Part shown: positions 9,559 to 18,465 of the stretch, in pieces
How positions within the stretch are numbered: the stretch's first letter is position 1
Layout of the letters: every line of letters starts with the position of its first letter
Assembly (NCBI RefSeq): GCF_039978735.1
Contig: NZ_JBDWAS010000008.1
Coordinates: 3,109 to 67,108 of the forward strand
Direction: 5' to 3'
Length of the DNA stretch: 64,000 nucleotides
Source of the DNA: Maricaulis sp039978735
Lineage (GTDB): Bacteria > Pseudomonadota > Alphaproteobacteria > Caulobacterales > Maricaulaceae
The notes under the pieces: model-generated
What the model was told of the DNA's origin: nothing
Seen by the model: only the letters and a program-made list of their open reading frames with translations
Databases searched by the model: none
Translations under genes and position numbers: made by a program

Positions 9559-9586
9559 AAAAGGCCGCTCCGGAGAGCGGCCTTTT
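9557..9586. terminator. Bidirectional intrinsic terminator between lpxB and gltA
   Basis: An A-run (9557-9562), a perfect 8-bp stem ggccgctc/gagcggcc (9563-9582, loop cgga) and a T-run (9583-9586) lie between the convergent ends of lpxB and gltA. The symmetry allows termination from both sides. Structure is seen directly; function is inferred. Confidence 0.85.
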
Positions 9587-9606
9587 CTGTGTCGGAGTTC
9601 CAGCGT

Positions 9607-10914
9607 CTAGCGCTTGGAGAAATCCACATAGTCGCGCGGCGTGGCGCCGGTGAAGAGCTGGCGCGGACGGCCGATCTTCTGGGACGGATCCTCGACCATT
9701 TCGGTCCATTGCGCGATCCAGCCGACGGTGCGGGCCAGGGCGAACAGAACCGTGAACATCTCGGTCGGGAAGCCCATCGCCTTCAGTGTGATGCCCGAAT
9801 AGAAGTCGATGTTCGGATAGAGCTTCTTCTCGACGAAGTAGTCGTCTTCCAGTGCGATGCGCTCCAGCTCCATGGCGACCTGCAGGGTCGGGTCGTTGCG
9901 CACGCCCAGCTCGTCGAGCACCTGGTGGCAGGTGTCGCGCATGACTTTGGCGCGCGGGTCGTAATTCTTGTAGACCCGGTGACCGAAGCCCATCAGGCGG
10001 AACGGGTCGTCCTTGTCCTTGGCGCGCTTCACATATTCCGGAATCTTGTCGACCGAGCCGATCTGGTTGAGCATGTTCAGTGCGGCTTCATTCGCGCCGC
10101 CATGCGCCGGGCCCCACAGCGAGGCGATGCCCGAAGCGATACAGGCGAACGGATTGGCGCCGGACGAACCGGCCAGGCGTACCGTGGAGGTCGACGCATT
10201 CTGCTCGTGGTCGGCGTGCAGGATGAAGATCTTGTCCATCGCCTTGGCGAGCACGTCGGAGCCCTTGTAGTCCTCGGCCGGCACAGCAAAGCACTGACGC
10301 AGGAAATTCCCCGCATAGTCCATGTCATTGCGCGGGCTGATGAAGGGCTGGCCGATGGAGTATTTGTAGGCGCGGGCCGCGATCGTCGGCATCTTGGCGA
10401 TCATGCGATGCGAGGCGATGGTGCGCGCCTCCGGATCGTTGATGTCCGTCGAGTCATGGTAGAAGGCCGACAGCGCACCGACCGTACCGACCATGATGGC
10501 CATCGGGTGGGCGTCACGGCGGAAGCCGCGGAAGAACTGGTCGAACTGGTCGTGCAGCATGGAATGCCGGCGGATCGTCCAGTCGAAATCCTCGAACTCG
10601 TCGGCCTTGGGCAGCTCACCGTGCAGCAGCAGGTAGCAGACTTCCATGAAGTTGGAGCTCTCGGCCAGCTGGTCGATCGGGTAACCGCGGTAGAGCAGGG
10701 TGCCTTCGCCACCGTCGATATAGGTGATCTGGCTTTCACAGCTCGCCGTCGAGGTGAAGCCCGGGTCGAAGGTGAACAGGCCGGTTTCCGCATAGAGTTT
10801 GCGGATGTCGATCACATCCGGGCCGATCTCGCCGCTCAGCACCGGCAGGTCAACGGACTTGCCGTTATACGAGAGCGTGGCCGTCCCGTTCGGTTTGGCT
10901 TTGTTTTCCATCAC
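9607..10914 (-). CDS. gltA: Citrate synthase (type II, hexameric-type)
   Basis: Condenses acetyl-CoA and oxaloacetate to citrate, the TCA cycle entry step. The 435-residue protein has the N-terminal small beta domain found in Gram-negative type II enzymes, then VTYIDGGEG-like and YRGYPIDQLA segments. It shows HADHEQNASTSTVRLAGSS, the WGPAHGGANEAAL active-site loop with His, GFGHRVYKNYDPRA with the second catalytic His, and the Asp-containing NIDFYSG. It lies 24 nt downstream of gltX on the same strand and probably shares its transcript. Confidence 0.97.
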   Translation of the reverse strand: MMENKAKPNGTATLSYNGKSVDLPVLSGEIGPDVIDIRKLYAETGLFTFDPGFTSTASCESQITYIDGGEGTLLYRGYPIDQLAESSNFMEVCYLLLHGELPKADEFEDFDWTIRRHSMLHDQFDQFFRGFRRDAHPMAIMVGTVGALSAFYHDSTDINDPEARTIASHRMIAKMPTIAARAYKYSIGQPFISPRNDMDYAGNFLRQCFAVPAEDYKGSDVLAKAMDKIFILHADHEQNASTSTVRLAGSSGANPFACIASGIASLWGPAHGGANEAALNMLNQIGSVDKIPEYVKRAKDKDDPFRLMGFGHRVYKNYDPRAKVMRDTCHQVLDELGVRNDPTLQVAMELERIALEDDYFVEKKLYPNIDFYSGITLKAMGFPTEMFTVLFALARTVGWIAQWTEMVEDPSQKIGRPRQLFTGATPRDYVDFSKR

Positions 10915-10938
10915 GTCATCCCCTAGGTTCGCGGCCGC

Positions 10939-12369
10939 TTACGCGTCCGCCATCATCTGGTCCTTGATCCGATCGAGCGCTTCATCGCGGCCCAGATAGG
11001 CCATGACAAGCGACAGATCGGGGGCGGGGGCCCCGCCGGTCAGGGCCGCACGCAGCGGCTGCCCGACCTTGCCGAAACCGACCTCCTCGGCTTCGGCGAA
11101 ATTCTTCAGTTCTGCGGCCAGCGCCTCGTCCGTCCAGCCATTCAGATCGCTCAGACGGGTGAAGAGCCGGTAAAGACGCTGCCGGGCCTCGTCGTCCAAG
11201 GGCTTGGCGGCCTTGCCTTCCAAGTGGAACGGGCGGGGTTTGAGCAAGAAATAGCTCTGCCGGGCGAGTTCTTCCAGTGTTGCCGCACGGGTCTTGAGCA
11301 CCGGCATGGCGGCCAGAAGTCGCTCACGCGTTATCTGGGGATCGGCGATACGGTCTTCAAGCACATCGAGGAAGGGCATCACCAGTTCGACCAGCCGTGC
11401 GTCAGCCGCCCGGGCGATGTGGTGCCCGTTGATATGGTTCAGCTTGTCCAGGTCCATGCGGGCCGGCGCCTTGTTCAGACCGTCCAGCGTGAAGGCCGCA
11501 ATCGCCTCCTCGTCGCTGAAGATTTCCTGGTCGCCATGGGCCCAGCCCAGGCGCAGCAGATAATTGCGCAGGCCTTCGGGCAGATAGCCCATGTCGCGAT
11601 AGGCTTCCGCGCCCAGCGCGCCATGGCGTTTGGACAGTTTCTTGCCGTCCTGGCCGTGGATCAGCGGCACATGGGCAAAGACCGGACGGGCCCAGCCGAG
11701 CGCGTCATAGATCTGGCTCTGGCGGCCGCCATTCACCAGATGGTCGTCACCGCGCACGATGTGGGTGATGCCCATATCGTGATCGTCGACCACCACGGCA
11801 AGGTTGTAGGTCGGGCTGCCGTCCGAGCGCAGCAGGATCAGATCGTCGAATTCCTTCGCGGCCCAGCGCACCGTACCCTGGACGGCGTCTTCCAGCACGA
11901 CATCGCTGTCCGGCGCACGGAAGCGCACCACGAAGGGCGTATCGGCGGGCGCATCGCTGGGCGGGCGGTCGCGCCAGGGCGAGCGCAGGGCGCGGCCCTC
12001 GGCGAACGCCTGGTCGCGCAGCGCCTGCACGTCTTCTGGCGTGCAATAGCATTTGAAGGCCTTGCCGGCGGCCAGCAGCTCGTCGACGACCTCGACATGG
12101 CGCGGGGCGCGTTCGAACTGGGAAACGACATCGCCGTCCCAGTCCAGACCCATCCAGGTCAGCCCCTCCAGGATCGCGTCGATCGCGGCCTGGGTCGAGC
12201 GGGCGCGGTCGGTATCCTCGATGCGAAGATAGAAGGCGCCGCCGTGATGGCGGGCGAAGAGCCAGTTGAAAAGCGCGGTACGGGCGCCGCCAATATGCAG
12301 GAAGCCCGTCGGCGACGGGGCGAAGCGGGTGCGGATGGGGTTGTCGTTGTTTTGCACGTGCGAATTCAT
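10939..12369 (-). CDS. gltX: Glutamyl-tRNA synthetase
   Basis: Class I aminoacyl-tRNA synthetase charging tRNA-Glu (non-discriminating in many alphaproteobacteria; not decidable here). The 476-residue protein carries the HIGH-type motif as FAPSPTGFLHIGG (residues ~16-28) and the KMSKS-type motif as GKKLSKRHGAL. A C-terminal anticodon-binding domain follows. The tail has GGAPAPDLSLVMAYLGRDEALDRI, typical of the family. It is divergent from comEC with a ~70-bp shared upstream region. Confidence 0.97.
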   Translation of the reverse strand: MNSHVQNNDNPIRTRFAPSPTGFLHIGGARTALFNWLFARHHGGAFYLRIEDTDRARSTQAAIDAILEGLTWMGLDWDGDVVSQFERAPRHVEVVDELLAAGKAFKCYCTPEDVQALRDQAFAEGRALRSPWRDRPPSDAPADTPFVVRFRAPDSDVVLEDAVQGTVRWAAKEFDDLILLRSDGSPTYNLAVVVDDHDMGITHIVRGDDHLVNGGRQSQIYDALGWARPVFAHVPLIHGQDGKKLSKRHGALGAEAYRDMGYLPEGLRNYLLRLGWAHGDQEIFSDEEAIAAFTLDGLNKAPARMDLDKLNHINGHHIARAADARLVELVMPFLDVLEDRIADPQITRERLLAAMPVLKTRAATLEELARQSYFLLKPRPFHLEGKAAKPLDDEARQRLYRLFTRLSDLNGWTDEALAAELKNFAEAEEVGFGKVGQPLRAALTGGAPAPDLSLVMAYLGRDEALDRIKDQMMADA

Positions 12370-12439
12370 GCTGCGCTGCGGGAAGGGAAAGTCGTGTTAG
12401 CATGAATATCAGCTTTTGCGATAGACCGAAGGCTGCTTC

Positions 12440-14551
12440 GTGCTTCATCTCGCCGCAAGCCTGCCCCGACCGGCGGCAGGCCGCTTTAAAAAACCGGTAT
12501 TGAGCGCTGGGACTGAAAACTATTTCAGTCCTGCGATCCTCTTCGCGCTCGGGCTGGCAGCGGGAGCAATTCTCGCGCTTGTGACCCCGCTTTCCGCCGG
12601 CGTGCCGGCGATTGCCGGTGCTGTCCTGGTCGCAGGTATGGCTGCGACATGGCGCGGTCCGGACCGGTACCGGCGTTTCGCCCTGCTGACCGCTGTCCTC
12701 GCCGCGGGGCTTCTGGCGGGGCAGATGCGGACCGAGGCGCGGATCGCCGGCGCGGCGGCCATTCCAGCGATCGATACACGCGACGATGTCGTGCCGCTCA
12801 CCGGCTGGCTGGGTGCGATCGAGCGCAGCGGCAGTGGCCGGCAAAGGCTGGTGATCCGGGTTCCGGCCGGGGATGAGATGCCTGGCTATTCGGTCCGGGT
12901 GCTTGGCGATCCAGGGAATTTGCGGCCCGGTGATCCGGTTTCGGTGGAGGCCGTGCTGTCGCCGCCACGTGCGGCTGCGATGCCCGGCGGCTATGATTTC
13001 GCCTTTCACGCCTTCTTCGCCCGTATCGCGGCAACCGGATACGCGGTCGCACCGGCGCAGCCGGGGCCGGATCTTGCGGCCGATGGCGTACAGCGCTGGA
13101 TCGCGCAACTGCGCTGGCGGATGGCCGAACGTATTGCGCGGCAGGTTCCGGGCCGGTCCGGCGCGCTCGCGGCGGCCCTGCTGACGGGCGACCGTTCGCG
13201 GCTGGACCCGGCCGATGTCGACGCCCTGCGCAATGCGGGGCTGGGGCATATGCTGGCGATTTCCGGCATGCATATGGGCCTCTTCGCCGGTGGTGTGTTC
13301 TTTGCGGTGCGCATGATGGCGGCCGGGCTGGGCGGCTGGTCACGGCGCTACGATCCCGCCATCCCGGCCGCCCTCGCGGCCCTGATCGCGGCGGCGCTGT
13401 ATCTGGCGGTATCCGGCGGGGCCATCCCGACCCAGCGCGCCTTCATCATGACGGTCTCGGCGCTGGGCGCGGTCCTGGCCCGGCGCCGGGTGCTCTCCTT
13501 CCACACGCTTGCCATCGCCATGACGGCCGTTCTCCTCCTGACGCCGGAAGCCGTCGTCACGCCGGGTTTCCAGATGTCCTTTGCCGCCGTGGCAGCCCTG
13601 ATCGCTGCAGCGCAGATCTGGCAGGCGAAACGCCCGCCGCCCGCGCCGCTCGATCCTGGCCGGGGCCTGCGGCAATTTTTCGGCGGGCTGGGCATGACCA
13701 GCCTGGTCGCCGGTGTCGCGACATCGGGCTTTGCCGCCTTTCACTTTCACCGGATCGCGGCCTGGGGGCTGGTCGGCAATCTCATTGTCATGCCGGTCTT
13801 CACCCTGCTGGTGATGCCGGCCGGTGTGCTGGCGCTCTTCCTGATGCCGCTCGGCCTGGACGGCGTGCCGCTGACCGTCATGGGGTTCGGGCTCGACCTG
13901 GTTCTGACGCTGGCCCACATGGTGGCAGACTGGCCGGGTGCGGAACGGGCGATACCGTCCGCGCCGGGATGGGTGCTGGCGCTCTATGGCTGCGGATTTG
14001 CCATTGCCTGTGCCGCGCGGGGGCTCTGGCGGGCGCCGGGGATCGGCGTGATGTTGGTCGCCATGGCAATCTGGGCGGCCGGGCCGCGGCCGGACCTCTT
14101 CGTGACGCGAGACGGCGTCGTGCTGGCTCAGGATGAAGACGCGGAGGGCTGGGCGGTCAGCGACCGCCGGCGCAGCCGCTTTCCGGTGCGGGTCTTCCTG
14201 GAGGCCGAGGGCGAAGACGAACGGCCGGACCGGTTGGCACTGGCCTGCGACGATACAGGATGTGCCGGACGCACAGCGGGAGGGACCGTGTTCACCCTGC
14301 TCGAGGGCCTGGAGAGCCTGGCAGAAGACTGCCGGCTGGCGGGGCTGATCGTGACGCGGCTGACCATACCGGAACACCGTATACGCAGCTGCGCCGCCCG
14401 TGTGATCGACGGTGGTGTTCTGGCAAGGCAGGGCGGGGCACTGATCCGGGAGGCGGCAAGCGGCGAACTTGTCATCCGCCATGTCCTGCCGCGCGATCCC
14501 CGCTCGCCCTGGCATACACGCCGGACGACCCGTCCGGATCGCTCAAGATAG
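12440..14551 (+). CDS. comEC: ComEC/Rec2-family DNA-uptake channel protein
   Basis: Polytopic inner-membrane protein of the natural-transformation channel family. The 703-residue protein (GTG start) has N-terminal membrane helices and a DUF4131-like soluble part. The Competence domain contains the hallmark LLTGDRSRLD...NAGLGHMLAISGMHMGLF near residues 250-285, followed by many membrane segments. After about residue 550 the C-terminal region has no visible zinc-binding HxHxDH motif of the metallo-beta-lactamase domain found in Bacillus ComEC, so this is a shortened or diverged form. Whether the organism takes up DNA is unknown. Confidence 0.88.
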   Translation: MLHLAASLPRPAAGRFKKPVLSAGTENYFSPAILFALGLAAGAILALVTPLSAGVPAIAGAVLVAGMAATWRGPDRYRRFALLTAVLAAGLLAGQMRTEARIAGAAAIPAIDTRDDVVPLTGWLGAIERSGSGRQRLVIRVPAGDEMPGYSVRVLGDPGNLRPGDPVSVEAVLSPPRAAAMPGGYDFAFHAFFARIAATGYAVAPAQPGPDLAADGVQRWIAQLRWRMAERIARQVPGRSGALAAALLTGDRSRLDPADVDALRNAGLGHMLAISGMHMGLFAGGVFFAVRMMAAGLGGWSRRYDPAIPAALAALIAAALYLAVSGGAIPTQRAFIMTVSALGAVLARRRVLSFHTLAIAMTAVLLLTPEAVVTPGFQMSFAAVAALIAAAQIWQAKRPPPAPLDPGRGLRQFFGGLGMTSLVAGVATSGFAAFHFHRIAAWGLVGNLIVMPVFTLLVMPAGVLALFLMPLGLDGVPLTVMGFGLDLVLTLAHMVADWPGAERAIPSAPGWVLALYGCGFAIACAARGLWRAPGIGVMLVAMAIWAAGPRPDLFVTRDGVVLAQDEDAEGWAVSDRRRSRFPVRVFLEAEGEDERPDRLALACDDTGCAGRTAGGTVFTLLEGLESLAEDCRLAGLIVTRLTIPEHRIRSCAARVIDGGVLARQGGALIREAASGELVIRHVLPRDPRSPWHTRRTTRPDRSR

Positions 14552-14877
14552 ATAGGGGCAATTCAGGTAGAGTATGAAGGGCGCCCGACCGGCAAATGGC
14601 GCCTCAGCTCGCGCGATCCTGGCAGGCGGAGATTACCGCACACAGTGACCGGCCAGTACCCGAGATCATCCGACGACCAGCTTGCCCCGACGGCGTCCTT
14701 TGAAGTCCGGGATCGACTGACCTCGCAGCGCAACTGGCAGCCAACAACCGCAACTGTGGTCGAAAGCCTGACAAGCCGTCAGGCGCAGAAGATCAGCGCG
14801 TCAGACGGACCAGAGCACGTATACGACCGCATCCGGCAGTCAGCGCCCGGCACAGGCGCCAGAATCGGCGTCCGGTG
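14552..14877. other. Intergenic region between convergent comEC and lexA, no gene seen
   Basis: 326 bases between the comEC and lexA stops. A 79-codon GTG-initiated frame is open on the + strand (14645-14884), but its composition is atypical and it has no recognisable domain or good ribosome site. No strong terminator hairpin with T-run is visible. Confidence 0.5.
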
Positions 14878-15573
14878 TCAGTGATACTTGCGGATCAGGC
14901 CGACCAGCAAGCCCTGCACTTTGACGCGGTCAGGGCCGAAAATCCGGGTTTCGTATTCCGGATTGGCGGCTTCCAGGGCGATCGAGCCGCCCTTCTTGCG
15001 CAGGCGCTTCAGCGTGGCTTCCTCGTCATCGACCAGCGCTACGACGATGTCGCCGGTATTGGCGGATTCACAGCGACGGATCAGCACCGTATCGCCATCG
15101 AGAATGCCGGCCTCGATCATGGAATCGCCCTTGACCTCAAGCGCGAAATGTTCGCCGCCGCGGATCATGTCGGCCGGGATGGGCAGGCGGTCGGTCTCGT
15201 GCTGGATCGCGGAGATCGGTACGCCCGCCGCGATGCGTCCGAGAACCGGGATATCCACCGTGGTTTCGCGCTCGCTGTCTTCCGGCTTGTTGAAATTGGC
15301 GCGCACGACATTGGGGCCCAGATCGCCCGGCGGTACCGGCGCCTTGGCGCTGGCGGCGGATTCGGGGAGTTTGAGCACTTCCAGGGCGCGGGCCCGGTGC
15401 GGCAGGCGCCGGATGAAACCGCGCTCTTCCAGCGCCGTGATCAGCCGGTGCACGCCGGATTTCGAGGCCAGCTGCAGCGCCGCTTTCATCTCGTCGAAGG
15501 AGGGCGACACGCCCGTTTCCTTGATCCGCTTGTGGATGAAGAGCAGGAGTTCGTTCTGTTTCCGGGTCAGCAC
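14878..15573 (-). CDS. lexA: SOS repressor LexA
   Basis: Represses the DNA-damage (SOS) regulon and self-cleaves when stimulated by RecA-ssDNA. The 231-residue protein (GTG start) has an N-terminal winged helix (LTRKQNELLLFIHKRIKETG, recognition helix around residues 25-45). The Ala116-Gly117 cleavage site lies in GRIAAGVPI, and the S24 peptidase domain carries catalytic Ser151 (GDSM) and Lys189. The linker is longer than in E. coli LexA, as in other alphaproteobacteria. Two LexA-type sites lie 40-85 bp upstream, so autoregulation is expected. Confidence 0.96.
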   Translation of the reverse strand: MLTRKQNELLLFIHKRIKETGVSPSFDEMKAALQLASKSGVHRLITALEERGFIRRLPHRARALEVLKLPESAASAKAPVPPGDLGPNVVRANFNKPEDSERETTVDIPVLGRIAAGVPISAIQHETDRLPIPADMIRGGEHFALEVKGDSMIEAGILDGDTVLIRRCESANTGDIVVALVDDEEATLKRLRKKGGSIALEAANPEYETRIFGPDRVKVQGLLVGLIRKYH

Positions 15574-15616
15574 GGCAGGCCCTCGTCTGTACGAATCCCG
15601 ACACGATTCACGCCGG

Positions 15617-15656
15617 GAACAAATCAGGAATTCTGCCGTTTGTTCTATAAGTGTTC
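15617..15656. promoter_or_regulatory. LexA (SOS) boxes upstream of lexA
   Basis: A perfect alphaproteobacterial LexA box GTTC-N7-GTTC is at 15642-15656 (gttc tataagt gttc). A second, one-mismatch copy on the other strand is GAAC-N7-GAAT at 15617-15631. The consensus is established for alphaproteobacteria. Position between trpC and the lexA start implies lexA autoregulation; both sites lie on the lexA promoter side. Binding itself is inference. Confidence 0.85.
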
Positions 15657-15666
15657 CCGATGCGCG

Positions 15667-16482
15667 TCAAGCGTCACCGGGCGGGGTCATGAGGGCACGG
15701 GTCGCGGCCGCAACATCCTCCTGGCGCATCAGGCTCTCGCCGACCAGGAGCGCCCGGGCGCCGGCCCGCTGCAGGCGGCGCGCGTCCTCGGGCGTGAAGA
15801 TGCCGCTTTCGCCAACCAGGAAACGCCCGGAGCCGACATGCGGGGCGAGGCGTTCGAAGGTTTCCAGCGAGGTCTCGAATGTGCGCAGATTGCGGTTGTT
15901 GATGCCAACCAGCGGCGCGTTGAGATCGAGTGCGCGCTCCATCTCGGCATCGTCATGGACCTCGACGAGGACATCCATGCCCCAGCGCTCGGCCTCATCG
16001 GAGAGGCGCCGGGCCGTGTCATCGTCGACGGCGGCAAGAATCACCAGAATCGCATCGGCGCCCAGCATGCGCGCTTCGGCGACCTGGTAGGTGTCATACA
16101 TGAAATCCTTGCGCAGGGCGGGCAGGGCGACCGCTTCGCGGGCGGCGCCGAGAAAGGCATCGGCGCCCTGGAAGCTGGGACCGTCGGTAAGGACGGACAG
16201 GCAGGTCGCACCGCCGGCCTCATAGGCGCGGGCGAGGGCGGGCGGATCGAAGTCGGCGCGGATCAGCCCCTTGGACGGGCTCGCCTTCTTGATCTCGGCG
16301 ATGAGGCCCAGCCCGTCCGTGCGGGCAGAGGTTTTCAGCGCGTCGAGAAAACCGCGCACGGGCGCGGCGTCACGGGCTTTCGCCTCGATCTCGGCAAGCG
16401 GGCGTTCGGCCTTGCAGGCCTCGATATGGGCGCGCTTGTAAGTGCCGATGCGGGCGAGGGTGTCGGGTGTGTCGGTGGTCAT
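15667..16482 (-). CDS. trpC: Indole-3-glycerol phosphate synthase
   Basis: Closes the indole ring: CdRP to indole-3-glycerol phosphate in tryptophan synthesis. The 271-residue TIM-barrel protein shows LIAEIKKASPSKGLIRADFDP (substrate-binding Lys and catalytic residues), CLSVLTDGPSFQG, LPALRKDFMYDTYQV, LVEVHDDAEMERAL, IGINNRNLRTFE-type VGINNRNLRTFET and LVGESGIFTPEDARRL. It is monofunctional (no fused TrpF). It is 2 nt after trpD, in the order trpD-trpC-lexA on this strand. Confidence 0.97.
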   Translation of the reverse strand: MTTDTPDTLARIGTYKRAHIEACKAERPLAEIEAKARDAAPVRGFLDALKTSARTDGLGLIAEIKKASPSKGLIRADFDPPALARAYEAGGATCLSVLTDGPSFQGADAFLGAAREAVALPALRKDFMYDTYQVAEARMLGADAILVILAAVDDDTARRLSDEAERWGMDVLVEVHDDAEMERALDLNAPLVGINNRNLRTFETSLETFERLAPHVGSGRFLVGESGIFTPEDARRLQRAGARALLVGESLMRQEDVAAATRALMTPPGDA

Positions 16483-16484
16483 GA

Positions 16485-17504
16485 TCAGGCGTCGCCCCGG
16501 GAAATGGCAATCATGCGGTCGAGCGTGGTGCGGGCGCGCCCGTCGTCAAGGGCTGCGGCTGCCAGGCCGGCGCCCTCGGCAATGGTCGCGGCCTTGCCCG
16601 CCACCAGAAGGGCGGCACCGGCATTGAGCACGACGATATCGCGGAACGGCCCGGTCTCGCCGTCGAGCAGGCGGTTGATCGCCGCAGCATTGTAGGCCGG
16701 GTCGCCGCCGCGCAGGTCTTCTTCGGACGCGAGCGCAATGCCGGCCTCGCCGGGATGGAAGTCGAACGTGTCGATCCGGCCCTGGCGCAATTCGGCGATA
16801 TGGGTCGATGCAGTCGTGGTAATCTCGTCCATCCCGTCGGCACCGCAAATCACCAGCGCGTGTTCACAGCCCAGATCGCGCAGCGCCTCGGCCATGGGGA
16901 CCAGCCAGCGGCGGTGATAGACGCCCAGCAATTGCCGCTTCACACCGGCCGGGTTGGAGAGCGGTCCGAGCAGGTTGAACACCGTGCGCACGCCCAGGGC
17001 CTGCCGGGCCGGGCCGACATGGCGGACGGCGGAATGGTGCGACGGAGCGAAGAGGAAGCCGGCGCCGGCCTCGTTCAGCGAGCGCTCGATCCGTTCCGTC
17101 CCGCAATCCAGATCGATCCCGAGGGCCGCCAGCACGTCGGACGAGCCGGATTTGGAGGAGGCGGCGCGATTGCCATGCTTTGCGACAATGGCGCCGGCAC
17201 CGGCGGCCACGATCGCGGCGGCGGTGGAGATATTGTAGGCGCCCTTGCCATCGCCGCCCGTACCGCAGGTATCGATGGCGCCCTCCGGTGCGGTGATACG
17301 GGTCATGCGGGCGCGCATGACGCGGGCCCCGGCTGCGATATCGGCGGGGCTCTCGCCCTGGGCAGCCAGCCCCATCAGGAAGCCGGCAATGGCCGGATCG
17401 GAGGCTTCGCCATCCATCAGTTCGGCAAAGGCGCCGGCGATCGCGTCACGGGACGGGCGTTCGGCCCGGCTGAAAGCCTGGAGGCAGGTCGACAGAAAAC
17501 GCAT
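16485..17504 (-). CDS. trpD: Anthranilate phosphoribosyltransferase
   Basis: Transfers phosphoribose from PRPP to anthranilate, the second step of tryptophan synthesis. The 339-residue protein has the family signature DTCGTGGDGKGAYNISTAAA (PRPP-binding glycine loop), AKHGNRAASSKSGSSDVL, LFAPSHHSAVRHVGPAR and FNLLGPLSNPAGV. It is not fused to TrpG, which is encoded separately 270 bp upstream. A short tail overlaps nothing; trpC follows after 2 nt. Confidence 0.97.
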   Translation of the reverse strand: MRFLSTCLQAFSRAERPSRDAIAGAFAELMDGEASDPAIAGFLMGLAAQGESPADIAAGARVMRARMTRITAPEGAIDTCGTGGDGKGAYNISTAAAIVAAGAGAIVAKHGNRAASSKSGSSDVLAALGIDLDCGTERIERSLNEAGAGFLFAPSHHSAVRHVGPARQALGVRTVFNLLGPLSNPAGVKRQLLGVYHRRWLVPMAEALRDLGCEHALVICGADGMDEITTTASTHIAELRQGRIDTFDFHPGEAGIALASEEDLRGGDPAYNAAAINRLLDGETGPFRDIVVLNAGAALLVAGKAATIAEGAGLAAAALDDGRARTTLDRMIAISRGDA

Positions 17505-17774
17505 GGTGAACAGGATCCGGTTCGGAAGGTCTCGGGGCAGGGCGGGCAGTCGGTCAGGCCGATGTGCGCCAGCATCCCGTTGCGGCCGCCACGTATCGAA
17601 CGCGCGCTCCGCACATCCACGCGCCGTTCACCGCGCGGGCGGCGGTGTGGACAGAAGCGGAGGATGTGGAACAGATCGGCATACGTGTTTGAAGACCGGT
17701 GATGAACTTCGCGAACCCGTTGCGAATAGCGTGCACAGGCGGGCGAGGCAATCGCCAGCCGCGCCGGAGCGCAC
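17505..17774. other. Gap between trpG and trpD, no gene seen
   Basis: 270 bases separate the trpG stop from the trpD start, unusually long for genes that are tightly packed or fused in other bacteria. A 65-codon frame on the - strand (17554-17751) has no recognisable features. No attenuator-like Trp-rich leader was found on either strand. Confidence 0.5.
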
Positions 17775-18365
17775 CTAGGCCGCAGCCGCGTGCGGCTTGC
17801 GGGTCATCGCCAGGAAGTTGGCCAGGAGGTCATGACCGTATTCCGAGGCGATGGATTCCGGATGGAACTGCACGCCATGCACGGGCCGTTCGCGGTGGGC
17901 CAGCCCCATGATCTCGCCATCGCTTGTGCGCGCCGTGACGCGCAGCACATCCGGCACGCTGTCGGGCTTCACGGCGAGGGAATGATAGCGTGTCGCCGTG
18001 AAGGGATTGGCGAGGCCGGCAAACACGCCGGTTCCGTCATGCTCGATCGGGCTGGTCTTGCCATGCATGATTTCCATCGCCGAGACGACCTTGCCGCCGA
18101 AGACCTGGCCGATGGATTGATGGCCCAGGCAGACGCCCAGGATCGGCAGGTTGGCCGGCGCTTTCTCGATCAGTCCCAGACAGATGCCCGCGCGATCTGG
18201 ATCGCAGGGTCCGGGCGAGAGCACGATCCCGTCCGGGGCGAGCGCCAGGGCTTCCTCGACCGATATTGCGTCATTGCGAATGACGCGAGTCGTGGCACCC
18301 AGTTCCTGGAAGTAGTGCACCAGGTTGAAGGTGAAGCTGTCATAATTGTCGACGATCAGAAGCAT
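17775..18365 (-). CDS. trpG: Anthranilate synthase glutamine amidotransferase subunit
   Basis: Class I glutamine amidotransferase that feeds ammonia to TrpE (and may also serve 4-amino-4-deoxychorismate synthase as PabA). The 196-residue protein starts LLIVDNYDSFTFNLVH, has LSPGPCDPDRAG, the nucleophile Cys79 in ILGVCLGHQSIGQ, and the His/Glu pair in GVQFHPESIASEYG. A GGAGAG ribosome site lies just before the ATG. Its upstream region is shared with the divergent deacetylase gene at 18466, which separates it from trpE. Confidence 0.96.
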   Translation of the reverse strand: MLLIVDNYDSFTFNLVHYFQELGATTRVIRNDAISVEEALALAPDGIVLSPGPCDPDRAGICLGLIEKAPANLPILGVCLGHQSIGQVFGGKVVSAMEIMHGKTSPIEHDGTGVFAGLANPFTATRYHSLAVKPDSVPDVLRVTARTSDGEIMGLAHRERPVHGVQFHPESIASEYGHDLLANFLAMTRKPHAAAA

Positions 18366-18427
18366 GGCTCTCTCCGGTTGGCGGAAATCTAGGCGGTCCG
18401 GCCCGTCGCGCCAATCCCGCGGGCTGT

Positions 18428-18442
18428 TTAACGCCGGTTTAA
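18428..18442. promoter_or_regulatory. CtrA-type site TTAA-N7-TTAA
   Basis: Bases 18428-18442 read TTAA-CGCCGGT-TTAA, an exact match to the CtrA full-site consensus of Caulobacter relatives. It lies 24 bp before the start of the YibQ-like gene and 63 bp upstream of trpG, in their shared divergent promoter region; another TTAA half-site is at 18459. The match is seen directly; CtrA control is inference and a chance match cannot be excluded. Confidence 0.55.
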
Positions 18443-18465
18443 GCCCTTTGGAGCGTGGTTAACGC

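Noticed and set aside
9589..10926. 445-codon open frame on the + strand over gltA
   Set aside because: Antisense to citrate synthase, whose motifs are intact; starts inside the terminator region.
14645..14884. 79-codon GTG frame after comEC
   Set aside because: No ribosome site or domain, atypical composition, and it runs into the lexA 3' end.
17554..17751. 65-codon - strand frame between trpG and trpD, considered as a Trp leader or small protein
   Set aside because: Contains only scattered Trp, no terminator/antiterminator hairpin set, and no ribosome site.
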